From IMG/VR virus record IMGVR_UViG_3300018931_000001, positions 1-64,000 of that record: 64,000 nucleotides of DNA; one strand, given 5' to 3'. The translations under genes were made by a program, and so were the position numbers. The DNA comes from a virus. Shown here piece after piece: positions 1 through 9,158 of the stretch (position 1 is the stretch's first letter; the number at the start of each line of letters is the position of its first letter). Under the pieces are notes generated by a model. The model saw only the letters and a list, made by a program, of their open reading frames with translations, did not search any database and was not told the DNA's origin.

Positions 1-1
1 A

Positions 2-1276
2 TTGGAACAGCAGCGGCTGGAGTTTCTATTATCTCAAGCGGAAATCACGGGCAACACCGCACAGAAAGAAAGTCTAAAAACTCAACTCTATCAGCAGCAA
101 TTAGCAGCGCTTGACCGATCGCAACAAGCGCAGCAACAGTCATTTGAAATTAGCCAAAAGCAAAAGCAGATAGAACTTGACAGGCAGGAAATTCAGGCTA
201 AGATTGCCACGTTTGAAGCCGAGGCAAACATTGCCAAAGCTAAAGCGGACAATAGTTCTGCTCAGCAAATCTCAGCATTAGAGGCTGTCTATAAACTTCG
301 ACAAGATGCTTTGAGCCAAGTCGGACAAATGCGAACAGCCGAGGGTCAAATTGCACAACTTGAACGTCAGAAGCTAGGAGTCGAGCAACTGTCGGCGCGG
401 GAGAAATTGCGCCAGACGAATCAGCTTGAGAAAATGCGACAGGCGCATGAAGCCAATAACAAAGCGCTGGAAAAAACTAAGGAGTTAGAGAAGAAGCCAA
501 TTAATACCAGTGGCGGTATCACTTGGATGGATCAGGCTGAGGGCCCGTGGTTTGAGAACGCTAAAAACCCATTCCAAGAAACCGCCGACAATTTCTTCGC
601 CGCGTCAGTCCCTCCTGACTTAGCGCCGATCGCACCGGACGCACTCAAGACTGACCCGTTGGTAACAGGTAAAACACCAGACACCGCGCAACAGTTAGCT
701 AATATGCAGATAAGTGCTCAGAATGTTTACTTAACTGGAACCGTTGCAGAAGCCCAAAAACCTGCTGATTGGTTATCCCAGACACTTGCCGACATCAACG
801 CTCCGGTTGCCCAAGTTCAACCGATGGATGCAACGGCTCAACGAGAAGCAGCCAAGGCAAAAATTGAGCAGGCGCGATCGGCGCTGTCAGCAGCGCTTGC
901 TCGTCAAAATCAACCAGTCAACGTTGACCCTACTGAAGCGACGCGACAAGGACTGGAGGCAGCAGCGTCGGCTAGAGATTTTGCGGCCCAAATCCGAGCC
1001 GACTTAAAATCTGGCGTTCTCAAAAACCAGGTCACAGGGCGAACTGTTCCCCTGAATTTACCCCCCACTTTGGCAGAGTTGGCGTCAAACGTAGCGAAGG
1101 CAGAAGCCGCGCTGAAAGAGATTAAAGACCCTGTTACGCTAGACTCAATCTATAAATCAATGGAAGAAATAAAGGGAATACTGAAAAACCTACCTACAGG
1201 AAATCTAACCGTAGTTTCTCAGAACCCTGTTGCTGAATGCGGAGAAATCCTAAACGCCCTAACTAGGAGGCGCTAA
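2..1276 (+). CDS. Tape-measure-like tail protein, C-terminal part (5' truncated by window)
   Basis: The frame is open from the first bases, so the true start lies outside the window and the TTG at 2 is not a credible start. The visible 424 residues begin with about 165 residues rich in Gln, Glu, Lys and Ala with heptad-like spacing (coiled coil), followed by an Ala/Pro-rich region and another helical segment near residues 280-390. Such composition at the front of a tail gene run is typical of a tape measure protein, which sets tail length and is threaded into the host cell. The stop overlaps the next start as TAATG, and AGGAGG at 1265-1270 serves that next gene. The tape-measure call is inference from composition and position; another long helical tail protein is possible. 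Confidence 0.6.
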   Translation: MEQQRLEFLLSQAEITGNTAQKESLKTQLYQQQLAALDRSQQAQQQSFEISQKQKQIELDRQEIQAKIATFEAEANIAKAKADNSSAQQISALEAVYKLRQDALSQVGQMRTAEGQIAQLERQKLGVEQLSAREKLRQTNQLEKMRQAHEANNKALEKTKELEKKPINTSGGITWMDQAEGPWFENAKNPFQETADNFFAASVPPDLAPIAPDALKTDPLVTGKTPDTAQQLANMQISAQNVYLTGTVAEAQKPADWLSQTLADINAPVAQVQPMDATAQREAAKAKIEQARSALSAALARQNQPVNVDPTEATRQGLEAAASARDFAAQIRADLKSGVLKNQVTGRTVPLNLPPTLAELASNVAKAEAALKEIKDPVTLDSIYKSMEEIKGILKNLPTGNLTVVSQNPVAECGEILNALTRRR

Positions 1277-1770
1277 TGCCTTACCCAACGATTGAAGATT
1301 ATCCATATTTGCAACTAGATATTGATGGCAAATCAGTTAAACTAAATCAATTTACTAGCTATTCAAGAAAGGTGTTGCACGGGGCAAAGATTGATTATGC
1401 GTTCAGTGGTAACGCCATTGTCAAGCGCACACCGCACGAGCCGAAGCACCTGTGGACGGTAACGGCGCTGGTGGACTGGGCAACTCGCAGCCAGTTTCTA
1501 TTAGTTACTAAACTAGCAGACACTAAAATATTTGCCCCGCCGTTTGATGCTTATAAATTAACTCTTAGTGATGTGTTTTTAAGTATAATTGAACCGTCAA
1601 TATCACGCCCGAAAGCTGATCCGTTTGAAACGGTGGGTATGATTGGGGATATTGAATATTTTGCTAAGTTTTTGGTGGCGATCGACTTGAGTTCGATCGA
1701 GGAACAACCACTGGGCGATTGGGTGCAGTTAAGCTTTATAATGAATGAGTTGGAAAAACTCACTACATAG
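1276..1770 (+). CDS. Tail module protein, unknown function
   Basis: This encodes 164 residues, starting at ATG 1276 with AGGAGG six bases upstream and overlapping the preceding stop by one base. I do not recognise the family. It has mixed beta/alpha composition, no signal peptide and no membrane segment. In long-tailed phages the genes just after the tape measure encode distal-tail and baseplate proteins, and the translational coupling supports that kind of structural role here. Confidence 0.65.
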   Translation: MPYPTIEDYPYLQLDIDGKSVKLNQFTSYSRKVLHGAKIDYAFSGNAIVKRTPHEPKHLWTVTALVDWATRSQFLLVTKLADTKIFAPPFDAYKLTLSDVFLSIIEPSISRPKADPFETVGMIGDIEYFAKFLVAIDLSSIEEQPLGDWVQLSFIMNELEKLTT

Positions 1771-1779
1771 AAATCTCTT

Positions 1780-2067
1780 ATGGCAAAAATATTAACCGGG
1801 TTAAGATGGTGGGCAAAATTCATAGCCGAGGGTGTTAAGGGCTGCGAGTATATGCAGTGCCAGCACGGGGATAAGGTATGCAGCGATCCCAATTATTGGT
1901 CAACCCTTATCTACTCAGCAACGACAGGCTGGCAACAGATTTTATGGTTTAACAGTAGCCCCCAAACTGACGAGTCGATTGTGAGTATTACTTATTACCC
2001 GAACGTACTAGCAGCCCTACTTGATAACTCAATATTTCCACCCGGATCAATGGCTGGCTTTAGATAA
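1780..2067 (+). CDS. Small tail-module protein, unknown
   Basis: This encodes 95 residues, starting nine bases after the previous stop. It is rich in Trp, Tyr and Ser and has three Cys in a short N-terminal stretch (GCEYMQCQHGDKVC), which could form a small metal or disulfide knuckle. The family is not recognised. The position between two tail genes suggests a distal tail component. Confidence 0.6.
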   Translation: MAKILTGLRWWAKFIAEGVKGCEYMQCQHGDKVCSDPNYWSTLIYSATTGWQQILWFNSSPQTDESIVSITYYPNVLAALLDNSIFPPGSMAGFR

Positions 2068-2082
2068 TTTTTAATAAAATTA

Positions 2083-4719
2083 ATGACAGTAAACGCCTTT
2101 GCCAGACCAAATAAGCTGATTGTCGCCGGACTAGAATTCCCCGGCTTCGTTCGCTATGTCTGCGACGAGAATGAACTCGACACCAGCGGTACAATTCTGG
2201 CAACAGGTACGATCGAGATTGATAACCATCACTCGAACCCGCAATCGCTTAACGACAGGCTAAATCGCTGGTGGTGTTGGGGCAAAAGGATAGAAGTTCA
2301 CATTTTGGGCAGCGACAGCGTTTATCGACTGCACCCTCGCGGCGTGATGTACCTGATCCGATCATTCTACAGTCTTGAGGGACGGTTGACCTTGCAGGTT
2401 GGCTGCTTGCTGTCGTTGTTAAAGAATCGCTCGATCGACGACTTCCGCGAAGACAACAAGATACCCAAAGAAACCGAGTCTACTGTTCAGGAACCGCAGG
2501 ACGGGTACACAGAAGAGACAGCACTGATTGTCATTTCTTACTCTTCGCCCGGTGTTGCGTTCTCGAGTAGTTCATCGTCTTCGCCATCACCATCTCCCAG
2601 CCCCGCGCCCGCGCCGACGGGTGACTTAACACTACCCCCAATCTTCAGGGCTTTTCAGAAGTCAAAATTTTATGACATCCAATCAGTTGTCACATTCCTA
2701 CTGGGACGCGCCGGGGTTGTTACGATTCGGGGCAGTGTTGGGGGGCGCATCCGGGGCCCGATCAGCTTCAGCGGTTCGTTAATTCAGCAGGCAGGCGAGT
2801 TATGTTTCAAAGCTTCTCCGCCGAGTTATATTTGGGCGGACAAAGATACTGTCAGGATTACACCGATTAACATCAACAACAACCCCACAGCCCTGGTTGT
2901 AGTTATCGGCAAAGACGAGGTGGAATATACGCCGCTAGACAGTGGATTGGACTCAATCAAAGAGCTAGTTGTCACCGGCAATCTTGACAAGAAAAACACT
3001 GACAAACCCGAAGATGCAACCGAGACAACCAACCCGGACGGCAGTAAAGAAAAAACCTCGATAACACAAGACTTTGGGCCCGAAACAATTATCAATTTCA
3101 ACGGCGATCCAAGTCTTGAGATACTGCTTTCAACAACCACAACAACTGAGAGAATCCAAGCAAATCAGAAAATTGTTACCACAATTCGGGTAGAGCGTCG
3201 GGGGCTTGTCGTACCGAATACTAAAGTTGATCGCGAGATATTTGTGGAAAGTTTCCGCAGCACTTTTACCCAGTATTTCAGCCCAATTCCCGCAAACAAC
3301 GGACGGTTAGACTACGAAGAGGAGGAGATAAAAGAGCCAGTTTGTAAGGTGTTGGCGGGTTTTTTTGGCACTTATTCTGATGTCAACTTTTCTATGCCGC
3401 TGGGGTTTGACGTGATCGGCGGTCAGACCTGGCCTGCTGATAAGTGGCTGCTAAACACTACGCAAATTCTCAGCAGTCGAACCCGCACAAACTACAGCTA
3501 CGATTCCAAAGGAGTGCAGACGGCAAAAACTGCCGTAACTCAGGAATATGTCTCGAAAATCCTCACAAATTATTGGCCCTTTGTCGGCACACTCGCACCC
3601 AGCAAGCAAGTAACCGAAGAGTGGATGCGCTGGGGCAATAACGAGATGCACAGGGCCACCGCCAAAACCACGTATCAGGAGCGCTACTCGACAGAACTCG
3701 AAGCGCTAGACGAAAAGCTGTGGGAGGACAAAGCATCGGCGGGCGTGACTGAGATTACCAGCATCCCCACCTATACCCGAACTGGAGATGTTGAAGGGTC
3801 TAGCACTGTTAGTTATTCCGCTAGGGATATCAATACTTTTCAGGTCAAGCACGGGACGCGAATGAGTTTGATGACCGAAAAGGACGGCGACAAAGTTGAG
3901 TTATCCCGCGTTGGACTTGCGAATGCACCGGCCACCGAATATCTGCCAGCCTATTCGTCCGCCGGAGAGGACGGAGAGGCTGCGGACGATTGGGAGGAGG
4001 AAGAAGTTAAGGTCAAGAAATACTGGGGTTTTGACTTTGACTGTTCTGGGCAAATGCCACCGAAAGAAGTTGTCAGCATTGGTAAAGTTCCGAGCCAACC
4101 AATCCTGTCGCAGATTGCTGATATCCTCTACTTTTATCGGCAAGGGAAGAGCAAAGCCTACGAATTGACCGTTGAGATTGGCGATTGGTGGATGTCTAGT
4201 TTATATCGCCCGGTTGTAGCGGTACAGGTAATTGAGCCAGACGACAATGCGCTGACTTACCTGCTAACTGGTATTAATTATTCGTGTGAACCGGATGCCA
4301 ATCTAATTCTTGGGGATTTGTGGTGGATAGGTAACACTGCCAATTCCTTAGTCAGTCGCGCATTAGGTAATTGGCTAGAAACTGGTGTTAGGATTGTTGA
4401 TGAAGGAATTGGTTTTCAAGTTGGTGATCGAGTTGAGGTAGGCGCGATCGGCGGAATTATCCCCGGTATTGAACCCGATCGCTACTGGGTGACAACGGTA
4501 CAAACTGTTGATGGTATCCAGCAAATTCAATTGTCTGCAACTCAAAACGGAGCAGCAGTCGCCGTTACAGGAGTAATAGTCGGGGAGCCAAGAATTACAA
4601 CTGTTGTAGCCAAAGAGCCGACACTGGCATTTGCTCAACTTAAGAAGTGGCTGCAAATTACATCTACAGATTGGGTTCAAACAAGTTTAAATGACTGGCT
4701 GATTCTCGAAGTTTATTAA
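2083..4719 (+). CDS. Large tail/baseplate hub-like protein
   Basis: This encodes 878 residues in the plus-strand tail run. The N-terminal 150 residues look like a beta-rich folded domain. Residues about 160-185 form a low-complexity Ser/Pro/Ala linker. A long Thr/Ser/Asp-rich beta-type region follows, and the C-terminus repeats short units around LxxWLxT/W (for example near residues 850-875). Size, beta-rich composition and position after the tape-measure-like gene match tail hub or tail-associated baseplate proteins of siphoviruses. No enzymatic motif was seen. The specific role is inferred from context. Confidence 0.6.
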   Translation: MTVNAFARPNKLIVAGLEFPGFVRYVCDENELDTSGTILATGTIEIDNHHSNPQSLNDRLNRWWCWGKRIEVHILGSDSVYRLHPRGVMYLIRSFYSLEGRLTLQVGCLLSLLKNRSIDDFREDNKIPKETESTVQEPQDGYTEETALIVISYSSPGVAFSSSSSSSPSPSPSPAPAPTGDLTLPPIFRAFQKSKFYDIQSVVTFLLGRAGVVTIRGSVGGRIRGPISFSGSLIQQAGELCFKASPPSYIWADKDTVRITPININNNPTALVVVIGKDEVEYTPLDSGLDSIKELVVTGNLDKKNTDKPEDATETTNPDGSKEKTSITQDFGPETIINFNGDPSLEILLSTTTTTERIQANQKIVTTIRVERRGLVVPNTKVDREIFVESFRSTFTQYFSPIPANNGRLDYEEEEIKEPVCKVLAGFFGTYSDVNFSMPLGFDVIGGQTWPADKWLLNTTQILSSRTRTNYSYDSKGVQTAKTAVTQEYVSKILTNYWPFVGTLAPSKQVTEEWMRWGNNEMHRATAKTTYQERYSTELEALDEKLWEDKASAGVTEITSIPTYTRTGDVEGSSTVSYSARDINTFQVKHGTRMSLMTEKDGDKVELSRVGLANAPATEYLPAYSSAGEDGEAADDWEEEEVKVKKYWGFDFDCSGQMPPKEVVSIGKVPSQPILSQIADILYFYRQGKSKAYELTVEIGDWWMSSLYRPVVAVQVIEPDDNALTYLLTGINYSCEPDANLILGDLWWIGNTANSLVSRALGNWLETGVRIVDEGIGFQVGDRVEVGAIGGIIPGIEPDRYWVTTVQTVDGIQQIQLSATQNGAAVAVTGVIVGEPRITTVVAKEPTLAFAQLKKWLQITSTDWVQTSLNDWLILEVY

Positions 4720-4726
4720 AATATTT

Positions 4727-5023
4727 ATGACTCCTTACCGATTAAAAGTTCGGGCCGCAATGCGACGCTACGGACAATCGCAATCACCTAGTCAAATCCA
4801 AAACGCGCTCGTCCAAGCAGGCACCTCGTCAGCGGATCGCCTAACCCCCGCAGCGGAAATTGGAAAGTTCCAACAATTCGACGCCGAAGCAGGGCGCTAC
4901 GTGTTTGCCAGCAGCACCCAGTCAGTGCAAGTTCCACAAGGTCAAATCCTCTCGAACGGCAGGCTTGGAGTAGGACAGAAAGCTTTGCTGGCTCAAGGTA
5001 CGGCTGATTTTATCCCCGCTTAA
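4727..5023 (+). CDS. Small tail protein sharing a domain with the next gene
   Basis: This encodes 98 residues. Its C-terminal half (F-DAEAGRY...QGQILSNGRLGVGQK) aligns by eye with residues about 72-125 of the next protein (FNAEAGAF...LGQSLSNGNVKNGQK). The two genes are separated by one base and probably co-translated. The shared segment suggests either a common attachment domain for two tail-tip proteins or a duplication. The function is unknown. Confidence 0.6.
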   Translation: MTPYRLKVRAAMRRYGQSQSPSQIQNALVQAGTSSADRLTPAAEIGKFQQFDAEAGRYVFASSTQSVQVPQGQILSNGRLGVGQKALLAQGTADFIPA

Positions 5024-5024
5024 T

Positions 5025-7382
5025 ATGCCAGACATTAATGACGTTAACGGCAATCCGGCGATCAAGACAGATGAACCATTGTCGATTCAAGAAGCGAATG
5101 AGTGGGCAATCGAAGCGCGGGAAAAGGCAGACCCACGTCGGGCTGTGATCGAGCGATTGAAATGCGCGGCTGCAAAGCGTCGGGAGCGGACGCCCGTAAA
5201 TCCTCTTGAGTCACTAAAACTTAATCCTAGCTATAACGTTGGAACGTTTAACGCTGAAGCAGGTGCGTTTAATGTTGAAAGTGATGATGGGAAAAGTTTG
5301 CTAGGACAAAGCTTGAGTAATGGGAATGTGAAAAACGGGCAAAAAGTGCGATCATTTTTTGCGCCAAACGGACAAGCTGCAATCGATGTCAAGCCGAAAG
5401 GTAGAGACATTATCCTACCAAAACCTCAAGCAGAACAAAAACCTAAAATGAATAAAGAAAATATCAAAATATTATTTTATGTTAATTCAGAAATATCTCC
5501 TTTTGTGGAATACGACGAGTTTACTGTTGAGCGATTATGGAAGGAACTTTGGATTGGTGGGACATGGCCTGTTAAAAAAATATACACCGTCCCCGACGGA
5601 TACAGACTAGCTGATGCGTTTGTTGTAAATACTGGGGAAAAACAAGAAGATTATATAGTAATAGGAAGGCTCTTTCCTGTTAAAAAAATACATTTTTGGT
5701 GTCATCCATTAAACATTTTAGAATTTGCTGTCCCCTTAGAGACGCCCGCTGCAATTCTTTTTGCAATAGAGAACGGAGTTATCGAACAAACTGAATTTAA
5801 CGCAAATTCATGCCATCCTTATTTTTGGCGGTATTGCGGGGGAGGTTTTTTCTACTCAGGTGGCAGTCAAATAGGCGTAAACTCAATAGATGCTTTTTCA
5901 GGACTTGTTAGGGGGTACTGGCCAAGAAGCTACAATTGGTACAACGGATGGAGCGACAATATTTTTGGAAATACAGGACAATACGTACCGTCTGGTAGTC
6001 GAAACAATTTTTTAAACCTAGCACTACATAGAGCTGGAATGTATGACGGCTATTCTTACTATGGCAATGCTGTGCGTCATCATTTAATAAAACCTAGCGA
6101 TACTTACGCTCCAATACTGACCGACTTTGAAACAAATCTTTCTTTGATTTCGCGAAATAACAACGGAACTATTGAGCCTCCGAGTATGTTGTTTGGAGTA
6201 GATATTTCTTCTAGCTGGTATTTCAAAACCAAAACTGTAAACACTAAAAATATAAATACATTTTATTCTTACCGTACTCCTACATCTTTGGAGCCTTACA
6301 GCGCTGTAAATTCAGGTTTGTTGGGACTCATGGGAGAGTTTTGCGTTACTCCTACTAAAACTTTTGACATTAATTACCAACAAGCAAACTTTGGATGGTC
6401 GGCTTTATATGCCGCTGAAAATGCAATTGGTTATTTGTATGAGCCTTTAATAGTCAACGATAAAGGAAACAAAACCCTAACGCTTAAACAATTAGCAACT
6501 AACGATTACTCGTCACAACAGATAAGACATTTAATGTATCTGTCTGAAACAGGAGAAAGCGCCACGTTCACAGAAATTACAGGAATTCCAGAATTAAATA
6601 ATTATGCCTCACTTGGGTATCGATTTATAGTAGATTCAAATACAACTGTAATTTCTACCCCTCCATACAATTCAATTTTGTACGGAAGTTATTTCAATTA
6701 TTATTCTCCTGTCTGGGCGGAGACGTTGAATTATAAGCTAAATGCGTACTACTACACCGGAACTAACGATATATACAACTTTTCTTCAAACCAATCTGAA
6801 TTAAATAAAGAGATTTTATATTTAAAAGATGTTCTATTGTCTTTTGCTCGGTTTGCAAACCTACTAATAAAACCCTCTGAAGATGTCAGAAGCGCACTTT
6901 ACGTGGACTCCAACGAATGTAAATACTTGAAACCTTTAACTTCGTATATTGAAAACAGTTTATATATTTGCTATGGCTTTACAGATGTTAATCGTACTTT
7001 TTATGGAAGTCAAGCCTTGTCCTTTTCTGAACCAGAAAAAACTAGAGTATTGCCTCAGTCAAATAAAGCAATAGCCAAAATAGTAGAGTTAGAATTGGCT
7101 GAAGAAACCGGAACAGTTAATGTTTCTTCAAGTGTCAAATCCCTTCCTATTTATATGGTTACACCTAACAATACTAAAAGCCTTACAATTGCGCTAGCGT
7201 CTAGCAACTATTGGTGTAAAGGGAAAAGTAAAGGAGAATCATTGCCAGTTTTTGTTCAAACACCCTCCGAAATTCCAACTCCGACTCCAACCCCGACTCC
7301 AACTCCGACTCCGACTCCAACCCCGACTCCGACTCCAACCCCGACTCCAACTCCGACTCCGACACCTGGCTATGGATACTAA
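5025..7382 (+). CDS. Candidate receptor-binding/tail-tip protein with C-terminal Pro-Thr repeats
   Basis: This encodes 785 residues. The first about 60 residues are charged and helical. Residues about 72-125 carry the AEAG...LSNG...GQK segment shared with the preceding gene. From about residue 140 the DNA turns AT-rich and the protein becomes rich in Tyr, Asn, Ser, Trp and Gly, as in many receptor-binding or adhesin-like tail proteins. The end is about 15 Pro-Thr dipeptides followed by GYGY and the stop. Such a linker usually joins two domains, yet nothing follows it here. A convergent glycosyltransferase gene ends four bases away. The compositional shift suggests the distal part was acquired separately. 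The receptor-binding role is inferred. Confidence 0.55.
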   Translation: MPDINDVNGNPAIKTDEPLSIQEANEWAIEAREKADPRRAVIERLKCAAAKRRERTPVNPLESLKLNPSYNVGTFNAEAGAFNVESDDGKSLLGQSLSNGNVKNGQKVRSFFAPNGQAAIDVKPKGRDIILPKPQAEQKPKMNKENIKILFYVNSEISPFVEYDEFTVERLWKELWIGGTWPVKKIYTVPDGYRLADAFVVNTGEKQEDYIVIGRLFPVKKIHFWCHPLNILEFAVPLETPAAILFAIENGVIEQTEFNANSCHPYFWRYCGGGFFYSGGSQIGVNSIDAFSGLVRGYWPRSYNWYNGWSDNIFGNTGQYVPSGSRNNFLNLALHRAGMYDGYSYYGNAVRHHLIKPSDTYAPILTDFETNLSLISRNNNGTIEPPSMLFGVDISSSWYFKTKTVNTKNINTFYSYRTPTSLEPYSAVNSGLLGLMGEFCVTPTKTFDINYQQANFGWSALYAAENAIGYLYEPLIVNDKGNKTLTLKQLATNDYSSQQIRHLMYLSETGESATFTEITGIPELNNYASLGYRFIVDSNTTVISTPPYNSILYGSYFNYYSPVWAETLNYKLNAYYYTGTNDIYNFSSNQSELNKEILYLKDVLLSFARFANLLIKPSEDVRSALYVDSNECKYLKPLTSYIENSLYICYGFTDVNRTFYGSQALSFSEPEKTRVLPQSNKAIAKIVELELAEETGTVNVSSSVKSLPIYMVTPNNTKSLTIALASSNYWCKGKSKGESLPVFVQTPSEIPTPTPTPTPTPTPTPTPTPTPTPTPTPTPTPGYGY
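7275..7364 (+). repeat. Degenerate hexamer repeat encoding (Pro-Thr)x15
   Basis: Fifteen tandem six-base units of the type CCNACN encode alternating Pro and Thr. The third positions vary (CCA/CCG, ACT/ACC), so the peptide repeat is conserved better than the DNA. It sits at the extreme 3' end of the tail-tip gene. Confidence 0.9.
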
Positions 7383-7386
7383 AACG

Positions 7387-8220
7387 CTACCAAGTTTTTA
7401 CTTGTTCTATAGAATAAACAGAATTCAAAGTGACTTTAAGCTTATGGGTTTTATCTATTCCACGCCTTTTAAGTGCTTGATTTATCACTTTCTTGTTAAG
7501 AGACATTTTCTCCAGATCATCCATATTAGATTGCAAGGAGTCTAAGTGGACTCTATGCTGATACAAATAATCGTTAATTTTTTGGATGTTAGCAATTTCA
7601 GATATACGTAAACATAAATCGTAATCTTCAATGCGATTAAATTGAACGTCAAACCCTCCTGCCTGTTTGTAAACAGATGTCCGAATCAATCGAAAATGAA
7701 AAGTCATAAAATTAGTTAAAAGCTTTTCCCTAGAATAAGGAATTGAGCATCGCCTACCTGGTCGAAATTTGCGTCCATTGTTATCAATGTCTACATAGTT
7801 CGTGTAAACCATCCCACAAAGACTGTCCTCGTTCAACACCTTTGTCGTCAGTTCAACCGCCCGCATTTCTAATCGATCATCAGAATCAACCTGTCCTACG
7901 TATTCTCCCCGTGCTGCCTCAAACCCTTTCTTGAGCGCATGAGCAGCCCCCTTATTAATAGGATTTGACAACACCCGCACCCGATCGTCCTCTTTGGCAA
8001 ATTGCTCTGCAATAGTCAGGGAGCCATCCGTCGATCCATCATCAACAATGATTAATTCAAGGTCAGTAAAAGTTTGGTCTAACACGCTTCGGACGGCGAT
8101 TCCCAAATATTTTTCACGGTTGTAGACTGGAATGACGATCGAGACTTTAGGTGCAGGTTTTTCAGCTTTGGGCTGGTTGGCTTTTTTTGGTGCACTTCCG
8201 GTTTCTAATGGTTTATTCAT
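7387..8220 (-). CDS. Family 2 glycosyltransferase
   Basis: This encodes 277 residues. After a Lys/Pro/Ala-rich N-terminal tail comes a GT-A fold: VSIVIPVYNREKYL (about 26-39), LIIVDDGSTDGS (57-68), the metal-binding VDSDD (111-115) and an EDYDLCLR acidic motif typical of the catalytic base region. The family transfers a sugar from a nucleotide-sugar donor to an acceptor. There is no membrane segment, so it should act in the cytoplasm. In this context it may modify host envelope glycans (to block superinfection), virion proteins or DNA; the acceptor cannot be told. It is convergent with the tail-tip gene and divergent from the sulfotransferase gene. Confidence 0.88.
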   Translation of the reverse strand: MNKPLETGSAPKKANQPKAEKPAPKVSIVIPVYNREKYLGIAVRSVLDQTFTDLELIIVDDGSTDGSLTIAEQFAKEDDRVRVLSNPINKGAAHALKKGFEAARGEYVGQVDSDDRLEMRAVELTTKVLNEDSLCGMVYTNYVDIDNNGRKFRPGRRCSIPYSREKLLTNFMTFHFRLIRTSVYKQAGGFDVQFNRIEDYDLCLRISEIANIQKINDYLYQHRVHLDSLQSNMDDLEKMSLNKKVINQALKRRGIDKTHKLKVTLNSVYSIEQVKTW

Positions 8221-8277
8221 AAGCTTAAGTACAATGCAAAAGTTGTATAATACAATTTAACAGGTTCTCTGAGACTA

Positions 8278-8328
8278 AAATTGTAAAGGACAGCAGACGA
8301 ACCCCAAACGCGCCGTCCTTTACAATTT
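8278..8328 (+). promoter_or_regulatory. 14-bp perfect inverted repeat in the sulfotransferase leader
   Basis: The arms AAATTGTAAAGGAC (8278-8291) and its exact complement (8315-8328) flank a 23-base loop. It lies between divergent glycosyltransferase and sulfotransferase genes and ends 14 bases before the sulfotransferase ATG. It could be an operator, an mRNA hairpin controlling translation, or an attenuator. No clear U-tract follows on the plus strand. Confidence 0.7.
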
Positions 8329-8342
8329 ATTTGAACCCCTAA

Positions 8343-9158
8343 ATGAAACGCATATTTCTCGTCGGCGCACCCCGCAGCGGAACCACCATCTTACAAAGCC
8401 TGCTAGCGGCGCATCCTAACATCACCTCGTTTCCAGAAACAAAGTTTTTCCACCACTTATGGACTGACAGGCTATCTCGCAAGTTGCCAAACCGTTTGCG
8501 CGAATTCTTTACCAACGAAATCCGTCGCCCCGACCTTTATAACGAGGTAGAAGTCTACCAGCGCCAATCCACCACCGATCGCATCAACTGGTTTATTAGC
8601 GTTCTCGACAAACTAGCAACAGAAGAGGGAAACAATGTCTGGCTGGAAAAAACGCCAGAACACATTTATTTTTTGGAGTCGATCGCAGACTACCTACCTG
8701 AAGCAAAATTCATCCACATTATCCGGCATCCGCTGGACGTGGTCGCATCAATGCGGAAAGCTACGAGAGATCCGCTAAACAATATTCTCTGGGGTGGTGA
8801 GTGGAGTTTAGATTTTTGCGTATCCCGATGGAATAGTTCTGCCTTGATTAGCTACAGTTGCGCTAATAAACCCCAGCATTTAGTAACGAAATATGAAAAC
8901 TTGCTGCGAGACAAAACCTGGTTACTGTCTCAATGCTGTCATTTTATTGGGTTAGATTATGACGTGGAGATGCTTCGCAATTACCAAGGGGAAAGCCAAA
9001 GGTTAAGCTTGGGGTTGCCGTGGCATGAGGGTATTGATCGGGCGATCGAGCCTGCAATCATTGCAAAGTACAAACAGTTTCTCAGCTCAGACGAGATTCT
9101 ATATGTGTTGAAGAATACGGTGCAGTTGCGAGAAAAGTTTGGGTATGGATGTGAGTAG
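8343..9158 (+). CDS. Sulfotransferase family protein
   Basis: This encodes 271 residues. The N-terminal FLVGAPRSGTT (residues 5-15) is the PAPS 5'-phosphosulfate-binding loop. IIRHPLDVVAS (126-136) is the 3'-phosphate-binding motif, with Arg128 and Ser136 in the expected places. The family transfers sulfate from PAPS to hydroxyls of carbohydrates or peptides. Paired with the neighbouring glycosyltransferase, it suggests synthesis or modification of a sulfated surface glycan. Cyanobacterial sheaths and capsules are often sulfated (general knowledge), so altering host receptor polysaccharide is a reasonable inference. A terminator-like hairpin follows at 9257. Confidence 0.88.
   Translation: MKRIFLVGAPRSGTTILQSLLAAHPNITSFPETKFFHHLWTDRLSRKLPNRLREFFTNEIRRPDLYNEVEVYQRQSTTDRINWFISVLDKLATEEGNNVWLEKTPEHIYFLESIADYLPEAKFIHIIRHPLDVVASMRKATRDPLNNILWGGEWSLDFCVSRWNSSALISYSCANKPQHLVTKYENLLRDKTWLLSQCCHFIGLDYDVEMLRNYQGESQRLSLGLPWHEGIDRAIEPAIIAKYKQFLSSDEILYVLKNTVQLREKFGYGCE

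Noticed and set aside
5025-7382. Possible diversity-generating retroelement target in the tail-tip gene
   Set aside because: No reverse transcriptase and no template repeat were seen anywhere in the window.
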